Assembly: GCF_964252635.1 (NCBI RefSeq) | Contig: NZ_CAXUNP010000056.1 | Coordinates: 1 to 20,198 of the forward strand | Direction of reading: 5' to 3' | Length of the DNA: 20,198 bases | From: Jatrophihabitans sp964252635 | Lineage (GTDB): Bacteria > Actinomycetota > Actinomycetes > Mycobacteriales > Jatrophihabitantaceae | Shown here: one piece after another, positions 7,774-16,925 of the stretch | Layout: every line of letters begins with the position of its first letter | How positions within the stretch are numbered: position 1 is the first letter of the stretch | Program-made: the position numbers and the translations under genes | The notes under the pieces: model-generated | Database searches by the model: none | The model's input: only the letters and a program-made list of their open reading frames with translations | Told to the model about the DNA's origin: nothing

Positions 7774-8761
7774 ATGGCTGGGCCTGCTGCTGACCGTCGC
7801 CCTGCTCGCCGGCAACGGGTTCTTCGTCGCGGCCGAGTTCGCCCTGGTGTCGGCCCGCCGCAGTGTCGTCGAACCGCAGGCCGAGCGTGGGGTGCGGGGT
7901 TCGGCCGCGGCCCTGCACGCCATCGAGCACATCTCGCTGATGATGGCCGGTGCCCAGCTGGGCATCACCGTGTGCTCGCTGGCGCTGGGCGCGCTGTCGG
8001 AACCGGCCATCGCCCACCTGCTCGAGCCGGCCTTCCACGCCGTCGGCGTGCCGAAGAGCGCGGGCGGCGTGATCGCGTTCGTCATCGCCCTCACGCTGGT
8101 CACGATGCTGCACGTCGTGTTCGGCGAGGTCATCCCCAAGAACGTCGCCCTAGCCGGCCCGGAACGCGCGGCGCGGTGGCTGGCGCCGCCGATGGTCTCC
8201 GTCGTCAACGCGTTCAAGCCGCTCATCTGGGCGTTGAACCACGCCACCAACGCCATGCTGCGGATGGTCCGGGTCCAGCCCCGCGACGAGGTCAACAGCG
8301 TCTTCGACCGCGACGAGGTGGCGGGTCTCGTCGCCGAGTCGCATCGGGAGGGACAGCTGGACGAGGACGAGGCCGGGCTGCTGTCCGACGCGATCGCCTT
8401 CGACGACCGCGTGGCCGCCGACGTCCTGCTGCCGACCGCCGACCTCGCGCTGGTCGGCCGGGACATGACGCCCGACCAGCTCGAGGCGCTCGCCGCCGAG
8501 ACCGGGTACTCGCGCTTCCCGCTGCAGGATCTGACCGGCTACCTGCACGTGAAGGACGTGCTGACCCTGGAGGGCCGCACCGCGGCCGTCCCCGGCGACG
8601 TCATTCGGGCCCTGCCGGCGGTGGTCGTCGACGCGCCGTTGCGCAGCGTGCTCGAGACCATGCGGGCACGCGGTACACATCTGGTGCAGGTGACGGACGG
8701 GGTCCGCGCGGCCGGGGTCATCACCATGCAGGACGTCCTCGGCGAGCTGATCGGCAGCTGA
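7766..8761 (+). CDS. Second CNNM/CorC-type membrane protein (DUF21 + CBS pair, no CorC_HlyC domain)
   Basis: A 331-residue paralogue of the preceding protein. The DUF21 domain (1-160) shows VAAEFALVSARRSVVEP (21-37), GAQLGITVCSLALGALSEPA (62-81) and GEVIPKNVAL (120-129). CBS motifs cover about 205-330, ending GVITMQDVLGELIGS. It stops right after the CBS pair, so the C-terminal CorC_HlyC domain present in its neighbour is absent. The DEYGG CBS signature is replaced by a shorter TDGVRAAGVITMQD. The ATG at 7766 lies inside the end of the upstream gene (8-nt overlap). Tandem long and short CNNM paralogues suggest a heteromeric transporter; that is inference. Confidence 0.92.
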   Translation: MPEWLGLLLTVALLAGNGFFVAAEFALVSARRSVVEPQAERGVRGSAAALHAIEHISLMMAGAQLGITVCSLALGALSEPAIAHLLEPAFHAVGVPKSAGGVIAFVIALTLVTMLHVVFGEVIPKNVALAGPERAARWLAPPMVSVVNAFKPLIWALNHATNAMLRMVRVQPRDEVNSVFDRDEVAGLVAESHREGQLDEDEAGLLSDAIAFDDRVAADVLLPTADLALVGRDMTPDQLEALAAETGYSRFPLQDLTGYLHVKDVLTLEGRTAAVPGDVIRALPAVVVDAPLRSVLETMRARGTHLVQVTDGVRAAGVITMQDVLGELIGS

Positions 8762-8782
8762 TCCGATCGCCGGGCCGTGCGG

Positions 8783-9106
8783 CTAGCGGCCGACCGCCTT
8801 CTCCAGCTCGGCCTTGCTCATCGACGAGCGGCCGGCGATGTTGCGGTGCCGCGCCTCCTCGTAGAGCTGGGCCTTGGTACGACCGCCCGCGCCCTTGTGG
8901 GAGCGCAGACCGCCCCGCCGACCGGACGAGATGTCCTCGGTGGAGGCTCTGCTGGCCTGCTTCGCCTCACCCGCCCGGGCGCGTTCCTTGTTGACGGTGC
9001 GGGCGGCGATCTGCTCGGCGGTCTTCTCCGGCCGGCCGCGTTCCTCGAGCCCCTCCTTGATGTGCTCGTACTGCTTCTCGCGCTTCTTGCTCCAGGCCTG
9101 GGGCAC
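8783..9106 (-). CDS. Small basic 'plasmid stabilization'-type protein with SAP/Rho-N-like C-terminus
   Basis: A 107-residue highly charged protein. It begins VPQAWSKKREKQYEHIKEGL and includes AEQIAARTVNKERARAGEA and STEDISSGRRGGLRSH, sequences I recognise from actinobacterial proteins commonly labelled 'plasmid stabilization protein'. The last ~30 residues (TKAQLYEEARHRNIAGR, then SSMSKAELEKAV) look like a helix-extended-helix Rho-N/SAP-type nucleic-acid-binding fold. There is no evidence of a toxin-antitoxin partner nearby, so the name should be taken loosely. The GTG start at 9106 has an excellent GGAGGAGG Shine-Dalgarno. The ~100-residue in-frame extension upstream (to 9409) overlaps the divergent holin gene antisense and is rejected. 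Confidence 0.8.
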   Translation of the reverse strand: MPQAWSKKREKQYEHIKEGLEERGRPEKTAEQIAARTVNKERARAGEAKQASRASTEDISSGRRGGLRSHKGAGGRTKAQLYEEARHRNIAGRSSMSKAELEKAVGR

Positions 9107-9154
9107 GACTCCTCCTCCGCGACGGGATCGCCTGTCGGCATACCCGCGTACAGC

Positions 9155-9179
9155 GTTAGCCGTATCGGCTCTCGGGTAC
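9155..9179 (+). promoter_or_regulatory. Candidate stress-sigma (SigB/SigF-type) promoter for the holin-X/DUF3618 pair
   Basis: GTTAG (9155-9159) and GGGTAC (9174-9179) with a 14-nt spacer resemble the actinobacterial general-stress pattern GTTT-N14-17-GGGTAT. Transcription would start near 9186, leaving a short leader that contains the Shine-Dalgarno sequence at 9200-9205. A GGGTAT also occurs on the opposite strand (9145-9140), but without a fitting -35. Motif match only. Confidence 0.35.
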
Positions 9180-9209
9180 CTCGGAGGCAACCGACCCTTG
9201 GAGGATGCC

Positions 9210-9644
9210 GTGTCCACGCCAGTGACGGGCCCGTCCGGCCCATCCCCGTCCGCCAGACCCCAGGACGCCAGCCTCGGCCAGCTCGCCTCGCAGGTGAGCG
9301 AGCAGGTGGCCCGCCTCGTGAAGGACGAGCTGGCCCTTGCCAAGGTCGAGGCGACCGACCGGGCCAAGCACCTCGGCGTCGGCGTCGGCATGTTCGGCGG
9401 CGCCGGCATCTTCGGCTTCTACGCCGTCGGGGTCTTCATCGCAGCAGCGGTCCTGGGCCTGGCCACCGCCGTCGACGGCTGGCTCGCGGCGTTGATCGTC
9501 GGCGCCGCGCTGGTGCTGATCGCGGCGGTCGTGGCGCTGCTGGGCAAGAAGAACGTGTCCCAGGGGTCGCCCCCGGTGCCGTCCGAGGCCATCGCCAGCA
9601 CCAAGGCCGACGTGGCCACCGTGCGGGAGGCGGTCCAGCGATGA
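9210..9644 (+). CDS. Phage holin family protein (actinobacterial holin-X, PF07332-like)
   Basis: A 144-residue membrane protein. A hydrophilic N-terminus (1-20) is followed by an amphipathic helix (DASLGQLASQVSEQVARLVK, then DELALAKVEA). Two hydrophobic segments at about 56-86 and 90-112 come next, then a polar tail. This matches the actinobacterial 'holin-X, holin superfamily III' proteins, which are usually chromosomal and not part of a prophage; their role is probably in envelope or stress physiology. The start is a GTG preceded by GGAGGA (9200-9205). The stop overlaps the downstream DUF3618 start (ATGA). Nothing phage-like surrounds it, so a lysis function is not supported. Confidence 0.88.
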   Translation: MSTPVTGPSGPSPSARPQDASLGQLASQVSEQVARLVKDELALAKVEATDRAKHLGVGVGMFGGAGIFGFYAVGVFIAAAVLGLATAVDGWLAALIVGAALVLIAAVVALLGKKNVSQGSPPVPSEAIASTKADVATVREAVQR

Positions 9645-10030
9645 GCGACGACACCTCGAACGACAAGGGCGCAGGCACCGGCGACACGCCGAGGACGGCG
9701 GAGGAGCTGCGGGCCGACATCGAGGCCACCCGCGCCGAGCTCTCGCAGACCGCCGATGCGTTGGCCGCGAAGCTCGACGTCAAGGCCCAGGCCAAGGAGA
9801 AGGTGCACGCGGTCGGCGACAAGGTGACGACCACGGCGTCCGACGTCGGCACGAAGGTCACCGAGGACAAGCAGCGGACGGCCGTCATCGCCGGCTCCGC
9901 GGCTGCCGTCGTCGCGTTCGTGGTCGTGCTGCGGGTTCGTCGGCGCCGCCTGCCGAAGGCCAGGGCGGCGCGAGTGGTGGCGAAGGCCGAGAAGACCCGC
10001 CGGAAGGCCAAGAAGGCGCAGAAGGTCTAG
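9641..10030 (+). CDS. DUF3618 domain-containing membrane-anchored protein
   Basis: A 129-residue protein with the DUF3618 signature at 18-47 (RTAEELRADIEATRAELSQT, then ADALAAKLDV), an alpha-helical segment common in actinobacteria. A lysine/alanine-rich helical region (about 48-80) leads to a single transmembrane segment (about 81-97). The very basic C-terminal tail (RVRRRRLPKARAARVVAKAE and onward) presumably faces the cytoplasm. The function of the family is unknown; it regularly accompanies holin-X proteins. Its ATG overlaps the holin-X stop by 4 nt, so the two form a translationally coupled pair. Its TAG stop overlaps the TAG stop of the convergent TetR gene in a shared CTAG. Confidence 0.88.
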   Translation: MSDDTSNDKGAGTGDTPRTAEELRADIEATRAELSQTADALAAKLDVKAQAKEKVHAVGDKVTTTASDVGTKVTEDKQRTAVIAGSAAAVVAFVVVLRVRRRRLPKARAARVVAKAEKTRRKAKKAQKV

Positions 10031-10608
10031 CGGGCGGTCGAGCCGACCAGGCGCGCGACGAGATCCGGGTCGGCCTCGAGGAAGATCAGTTTCTGGAACT
10101 CCTCGAAGGACTGACGCAACCGCTTCGGATCGACCGGCTGCTCCCGCTGCTGTGCCCCGATGAGCAGGTTCAAGGTCATCCGGGCCAGCAGCCGGGCTGC
10201 GGGACGGTCGAGTCCGAGCGCCACGATCGCGTCGGCGACGTGGCGCTCCCGACGCCGGTCGACCCGCACCGTGACGGCGTTGACCTCGGGGTTGCTGCGC
10301 GCCCACGCACGGATCGCGGCCTCGCACGCGTGGGGCAGCGACAGGGCCATGTCGATCAGCGTCGTGATCCGCAGCGTCGGGTCGGGCTGGGCCTTGGAGA
10401 TGGCGATCAGGCGCTCGCTGTGCTCGGACTCCCAGAACAACAGCAAGGCGTCCACGAAACCGGGCAGCGCCCCGAAGTGGTGGTAGAACGAGCCCTTCGT
10501 CACCTGGAGACGCTCGCACAGCGCGTTGATGGTCAGCGCTTCGCTACCGCTCTCGCCCAGGATGTCGAACGCGGCGCGGTAGTAGTCCTCGACGGTCAGT
10601 CGCTCCAC
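10027..10608 (-). CDS. TetR/AcrR-family transcriptional regulator
   Basis: A 193-residue regulator. The N-terminal DNA-binding domain (about 5-55) has the TetR helix-turn-helix LTINALCERLQVTKGSFYHH (25-44), followed by FG. The C-terminal part is all-helical and probably binds a ligand and dimerises; it contains ARSNPEVNAVTVRVDRRRE and is not diagnostic of a particular effector. The GTG start at 10608 has GGGAGG upstream. An ATG-initiated extension to 10656 is proline- or arginine-rich and would cover the Shine-Dalgarno sequence. It lies 51 bp downstream of kdpE on the same strand and could be read through from the kdp operon, or have its own promoter. No target gene can be assigned. Confidence 0.88.
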   Translation of the reverse strand: MERLTVEDYYRAAFDILGESGSEALTINALCERLQVTKGSFYHHFGALPGFVDALLLFWESEHSERLIAISKAQPDPTLRITTLIDMALSLPHACEAAIRAWARSNPEVNAVTVRVDRRRERHVADAIVALGLDRPAARLLARMTLNLLIGAQQREQPVDPKRLRQSFEEFQKLIFLEADPDLVARLVGSTAR

Positions 10609-10659
10609 GTCGCCTCCCCCACTCGACCGGTGCGGTGCACGCCGCCATCGTGTCACGGT

Positions 10660-11337
10660 TCAGGGCAGGTAGCGGTAGCCCATGCCCGGCTCGGTGATCA
10701 GATGACGGGGGCGGCTCGGTTCCGGTTCGAGCTTGCGACGCAGTTGAGCCAGGTAGATCCGCAGGTAGCTGGGGTCGGTGTGTTCGGACGACCCGCGGAC
10801 CGCGATCAGCAGGGTGTCACCGCTGACCAGCTTGCCCGGGCGGCGCAGCAGGACGTCCAGGATCTTCCACTCGGTGGGCGTGAGGTGCACGGCCGTGCCG
10901 TCGGTGGCGGTGGCGGTGGTCAGGGCCAAGTCGATGCGGGTGTCGCCGACCGTCACCGCGACGTCCTCGTCGGTGCTCGACGTCCGCCGCGCCGTCGCGC
11001 GCAGGCGGGCCAGCAACTCCTCCATACTGAACGGTTTGGTGACGTAGTCGTCGGCGCCCAGGTCGAGCGCCTCGACCTTGTCCGAGCTGTCACTGCGCGC
11101 CGACAGCACGATGATCGGCGTGGTCGAGTAGGCGCGGACGGCCTTGATGACCTCCACGCCGGAGATGTCGGGCAGCCCGAGGTCGAGGACGACCACGTCG
11201 TGCTTCTGCTCGGCCAGAGCCGTGAGGGCACGGGTGCCGGTCGCCGCCTCGGTCACTGCGTAGCCGCGGGCGACGAGGTTCATGGCCAGGGCACGCAGCA
11301 GGGCCTGCTCGTCCTCGACGACGAGCACCCTGGTCAT
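10660..11337 (-). CDS. kdpE: KdpE, OmpR/PhoB-type response regulator of the kdp operon
   Basis: A 225-residue two-component response regulator. The receiver domain (1-115) shows the acidic pair Glu8/Asp9, the phospho-acceptor Asp52 (VVVLDLGLPD), Ser79 and Lys101 (DDYVTKPFS). A winged-helix DNA-binding domain (about 128-225) contains LTPTEWKILDVLLRRPGKLV and ends in the classical EPGMGYRYLP. Together with KdpD it activates the potassium-uptake operon under K+ limitation or osmotic stress. The ATG at 11337 overlaps the kdpD stop by 4 nt (ATGA), as in many kdpDE pairs. Its position as last gene of kdpFABCDE makes the assignment secure. Confidence 0.96.
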   Translation of the reverse strand: MTRVLVVEDEQALLRALAMNLVARGYAVTEAATGTRALTALAEQKHDVVVLDLGLPDISGVEVIKAVRAYSTTPIIVLSARSDSSDKVEALDLGADDYVTKPFSMEELLARLRATARRTSSTDEDVAVTVGDTRIDLALTTATATDGTAVHLTPTEWKILDVLLRRPGKLVSGDTLLIAVRGSSEHTDPSYLRIYLAQLRRKLEPEPSRPRHLITEPGMGYRYLP

Positions 11338-13853
11338 GCGCCCTCCCCGGCGGCCGGCAGCGCGACGACGAAGGTGGCGCCCCCGCCCGGGGTCGTCTCG
11401 GCGGTCACCGAACCACCCATCGCCTCGGTGAGCCCGCGGGCGATGGCCAGGCCCAGCCCCACGCCCGAACCGTTGCGCGGCGCGTCGTCGGTGCGCTGGA
11501 AGGGCCGGAAGGACGCCTCGTCGTCGGGCAGCCCGGGCCCGCGGTCGATCACCCGCAGCTCGACCCGGTCGGCGTGGGCGCTGCCCGCGATGCGCACCGC
11601 GGTGCCCTCGGGTGCGTACCGCTGCGCGTTCTGCACGACGTTGGCCAGGACCCGTTCGAGCAGGCCGGCGTCGGCCCGCACCTCGGGCAGGTCGTCCGGC
11701 ACGTCCACCTCGATCGGGCCGCTCAGCGCGACGTGGTCCAGGGCGCGGGCCAGCACGTCGTCGAGCCCGACCGTGCCGGGCACGACGGGCAGGGCGCCCA
11801 CCTGGAGCCGGGAGAGGTCGAGCAGGTTGGTTACCAGGTCGGTGAGCCGGTCGAGCGAGCCCTCGGCCGAGGCCAGCAGCTCGTCCCGGTCCCCGTCGGT
11901 CCACGTCACCTCCGGGGCGCGCAGGCTGGACACCGCCGCCTTCGCTGCCGCGATGGGCGTGCGCAGGTCGTGGCCGACCGCGTTGAGCAACGCCGTCCGC
12001 TGCCGGTCGGACTCGGCCAGCGGCTCGGCGGCGCGTGCCGCCTCGGCCAGCTCGCGCTGGCGGTAGGCGACGGCGACGCCGGCGGCGAAGGCGCCGAGCA
12101 CCCGCTGGTCACCGGCGCTCAACGCGTGCCCGCGCATCGCGAGGTACAGACCGTCGACCACCAGTACGCCGGCGTCGCCCTGCTCGGGGGTCGTCGGCGG
12201 CTGGTCGCCCGTCGAGGCCTGCACCGTCCACTCGCGCGACACCGGGTCCTTGCGCAGCAGGGCGACGGATTCGACGGCGAAGCTCTCCCGCGTCCGGGTC
12301 AGCAGGGCCGGCAGGGCCTGCTCGCCGCGCAACAGGCTGCCGGCGAACGTCGAGAGGGTCTCGGCCTCGGCGCCTGCACGTGCCGCGAGGGTCGACCGGC
12401 GGGCGGCCAGGTCGACGACCCGCGAGACCAGCAGCGCGATGAGCAGGAAGATGAGCACGGCGATGACGTTCGACGGCTCGTCGATCGTGAGGGTGTGCCG
12501 CGGCGCGACGAAGTAGAAGTTCAGCAGCAGACTGCCGACCACGGCGCTGACGAGCGCGGGGTAGAAACCGCCGACCAGGCTGGTGACGACGACGACCAGC
12601 AGGTACAGCGGTACGTCGGCCGCGAAGTCGAGGTCGCCGCGCAGGGTCGTGCCGACGATCGTCAGCGCGGGCAGGAGGATCGCGGCGAGCACCAGGCCCG
12701 CGATGCGCCGCTGCCGGGTCAGGCCGTGCGTCAGGCGTGGCAGACGACGCCCGGCGCCTCGGGCGTAGTCGTGGCCGACGAGGTGCACGTCGATGGCCCC
12801 GGACATGCGGGTCACCAGCTCCCCCGTACCCGCGCCGGCCACGGCGGCCAGGAACCGGTTGCGTCGCGAGGAGCCCAGCACGATCTGGGTCGCGTCGACG
12901 CGGCGGGCGAAGTCGAGCAGGGCCGGCGCCACCGCGTCGCCGAGCACGGAGTGGTAGCTGCCGCCCAGGGACTCGACGAGCAGGCGCTGCCCGCCCAGCG
13001 CGGCAACCCCGGGGCCGGACAGCCCGTCGCTGCGGGCGACGTGGACGGCGAGCAGCTCGCCGCCGGCGGTCCGTGACGCGATCCGCGACGCCCGGCGGAT
13101 CAGGGTGTCGCCCTCTGGCCCACCGGTGAGGGCAACGACCACCCGCTCCTTGGTCTCCCAGGTGTCGGTGATGCCGTGCTGCTCGCGGTAGCGCTGCAGC
13201 CCCTCCTCGACGGAGTCGGCCAGCCACAGCAGCGCCAGCTCGCGCAGCGCCGTCAGGTTGCCCACCCGGAAGTAGTTGCCGAGCGCGGCGTCGACCCGCT
13301 CGAGCGGGTACACGTTGCCGTGCGCCATCCTGCGGCGCAGCGCCTCGGGCGACATGTCGACGAGCTGGACCTGGTCGGCGGCGCGCACGACGGCGTCGGG
13401 CACGGTCTCGCGCTGCGGCACACCGGTGATCTCGGCGACGACGTCGTTGAGCGATTCGAGGTGCTGCACGTTCAGCGTGGTGACCACGTCGATGCCGGCG
13501 TCGAGCAGGGCGTGGACGTCCTGCCACCGCCGCTCGTTCGGCCCCGAGCCGGGCACGTTGGTGTGCGCCAGCTCGTCGACCAGGGCCACGGACGGTCGCC
13601 GCGCCAGCACCGCCTCGAGATCCATCTCCTGGAAGGTGGCGCCACGGTGCACCACCGTCCGGCGCTCGACACAGGGCAGGCCGGCCAGCAGCTTCGCGGT
13701 GTGCGTGCGGCCGTGGGTCTCGGCGACCGCGACAACGACGTCGGTGCCACGGTCCAGCCTCCGTCGGCCCTCGTCGAGCATGGCGACGGTCTTCCCGACG
13801 CCGGGTGCGGCGCCGAGGTAGACGCGCAGCGTGCCCTTTCCCACGTCCGTCAA
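11334..13853 (-). CDS. kdpD: KdpD, potassium/turgor-responsive sensor histidine kinase
   Basis: An 839-residue sensor kinase of normal length. Domain order: an N-terminal KdpD domain (about 8-215) with Walker A GAAPGVGKT (14-22) and VALVDELAHTN (89-99); a universal-stress-protein-like domain (about 235-362), the region where c-di-AMP or ATP binds in characterised KdpDs; four clustered transmembrane segments (about 383-481); a GAF-like region (about 495-600); HisKA with the phospho-accepting His628 in VGHDLRTP; and HATPase_c with N-box NVVQNAQRY (738-746), DRGPGLPD (770-777) and GSGVGLGLAI (795-804). The given start is TTG, one base after the kdpC stop. A GTG three codons in (13844) is an alternative with slightly better spacing from AGG. 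Confidence 0.95.
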   Translation of the reverse strand: MTDVGKGTLRVYLGAAPGVGKTVAMLDEGRRRLDRGTDVVVAVAETHGRTHTAKLLAGLPCVERRTVVHRGATFQEMDLEAVLARRPSVALVDELAHTNVPGSGPNERRWQDVHALLDAGIDVVTTLNVQHLESLNDVVAEITGVPQRETVPDAVVRAADQVQLVDMSPEALRRRMAHGNVYPLERVDAALGNYFRVGNLTALRELALLWLADSVEEGLQRYREQHGITDTWETKERVVVALTGGPEGDTLIRRASRIASRTAGGELLAVHVARSDGLSGPGVAALGGQRLLVESLGGSYHSVLGDAVAPALLDFARRVDATQIVLGSSRRNRFLAAVAGAGTGELVTRMSGAIDVHLVGHDYARGAGRRLPRLTHGLTRQRRIAGLVLAAILLPALTIVGTTLRGDLDFAADVPLYLLVVVVTSLVGGFYPALVSAVVGSLLLNFYFVAPRHTLTIDEPSNVIAVLIFLLIALLVSRVVDLAARRSTLAARAGAEAETLSTFAGSLLRGEQALPALLTRTRESFAVESVALLRKDPVSREWTVQASTGDQPPTTPEQGDAGVLVVDGLYLAMRGHALSAGDQRVLGAFAAGVAVAYRQRELAEAARAAEPLAESDRQRTALLNAVGHDLRTPIAAAKAAVSSLRAPEVTWTDGDRDELLASAEGSLDRLTDLVTNLLDLSRLQVGALPVVPGTVGLDDVLARALDHVALSGPIEVDVPDDLPEVRADAGLLERVLANVVQNAQRYAPEGTAVRIAGSAHADRVELRVIDRGPGLPDDEASFRPFQRTDDAPRNGSGVGLGLAIARGLTEAMGGSVTAETTPGGGATFVVALPAAGEGA

Positions 13854-13854
13854 C

Positions 13855-14733
13855 CTATGGGTACTGCCGGTCGAGGGCGACGTTGACCTTCAGGACGTTG
13901 ACGACGGGTTCGCCCATGAAGCCCAGGTCGCGACCCGAGGTGTAGTGGTGCACCACGGCACGCACCTGCTCCACCGAGATGCCCCGGGCGCGGGCGATCC
14001 GTGCCTCCTGCAGGGCCGCGTAGCGAGGGCTGATGTTCGGGTCGAGCGACGAGCCGCTGGCGGTGACCGCGTCGGCCGGCACCGCGGGGTGCGACGGCGC
14101 GTCCCCCCGTACCGGGACGACCTGCGCGTGGCTGTAGTCGGCGCCGTAGCGGGCGCAGGTGACCTGCACGTCGTGGTAGGTCGCGACGAAGGGCGTCGTC
14201 GGGCACTCTTGGTTCAGGCTGACGACGCGGGTGACGGCCCCGTGGTAGCCCGGGCCGGCGTGGAAGACGGCGAGCACGGCGCCGACACCGCTCGGTGTGC
14301 AGAACGGCCGCGACCCGTCGACGTGCTCCAGCGCCCCGACCGCCTTGCTCCGGGCGCAGACCTGGGTCAACAGGCTCGGCGTGCCGGTGTCGCCCTTGGA
14401 GGCGGGGTTCGGGAGGGTGTCGACGACCGACTCGGGGCCGAGGTTGCTCGCGCCGCTGGCCGTCGGGTCGTACGCGTCGGCGGACGGTCTCGACTGCAGG
14501 TACTGCGCCATCGGGTCGCCTTTGGCGTCGGTGAACGACTGCCCGAGAATCGCGGACCCCACCGTGCGGCCGTGCACGTGGACGAGCTGGCCGTCAGACC
14601 GGCTGTGCAGGCCGGGGATCTGGGCGATGCCGTAGACGGCGAGCGGGTAGCCGACGCCCAGCAGCACGGTGAAGACGAGCAGCATCCGCACGGCGGCGGA
14701 CAGCTGGCGGAACAGGCCGGACAGGTTGCGCAT
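13855..14733 (-). CDS. kdpC: KdpC, K+-transporting ATPase subunit C, with a large cysteine-containing insertion
   Basis: KdpC stabilises the KdpFABC pump and assists K+/ATP coupling from outside the membrane. The family core is clear: one N-terminal transmembrane helix (about 13-38), GSAILGQSF (59-67), SRPSADAYDPTASGASNLGP (81-100), TASGSSLDPNISP (224-236), ARIARARGISVEQVRAVV (244-261) and the C-terminal VVNVLKVNVALDR. At 292 residues it is much longer than the usual ~190-220. The extra length lies between residues ~101 and ~218, where typical KdpC has only a short helix. This insertion holds four cysteines (126, 145, 177, 193) and should be extracytoplasmic, so two disulfides are possible. 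ATG start, 6 bp after kdpB. Confidence 0.94.
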   Translation of the reverse strand: MRNLSGLFRQLSAAVRMLLVFTVLLGVGYPLAVYGIAQIPGLHSRSDGQLVHVHGRTVGSAILGQSFTDAKGDPMAQYLQSRPSADAYDPTASGASNLGPESVVDTLPNPASKGDTGTPSLLTQVCARSKAVGALEHVDGSRPFCTPSGVGAVLAVFHAGPGYHGAVTRVVSLNQECPTTPFVATYHDVQVTCARYGADYSHAQVVPVRGDAPSHPAVPADAVTASGSSLDPNISPRYAALQEARIARARGISVEQVRAVVHHYTSGRDLGFMGEPVVNVLKVNVALDRQYP

Positions 14734-14739
14734 TCTTGG

Positions 14740-16850
<2,111 letters not shown>

Positions 16851-16854
<4 letters not shown>

Positions 16855-16925
16855 GAGTGAGCCTCGCGAACGAATGACGCGGCGGTGTGGCCTATGGCGG
16901 CCGGAGCGAAGCGAAGGTCGGTCAT
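16851..16925 (-). CDS. 24-codon mini-ORF bridging kdpA and kdpB (possible coupling or leader peptide)
   Basis: The 70-bp space between kdpA and kdpB is exactly filled by one open frame. It starts ATG overlapping the kdpA stop (TGATG) and ends TGA overlapping the kdpB start (ATGA). The peptide begins MTDLRFAPAAIGHTAA and ends FVREAHS; it has no membrane segment and is not KdpF. Against a normal gene: 7 of 24 codons end in A or T, including the rare ATA, while the neighbouring genes are almost entirely G/C-ending. It may simply carry ribosomes from kdpA to kdpB. I do not recognise the peptide. Existence as a frame is certain; being a functional protein is doubtful. Confidence 0.35.

Noticed and set aside
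9210..9644. Prophage lysis gene (holin)
   Set aside because: No endolysin, structural or integrase genes nearby; the protein belongs to the chromosomal actinobacterial holin-X group.
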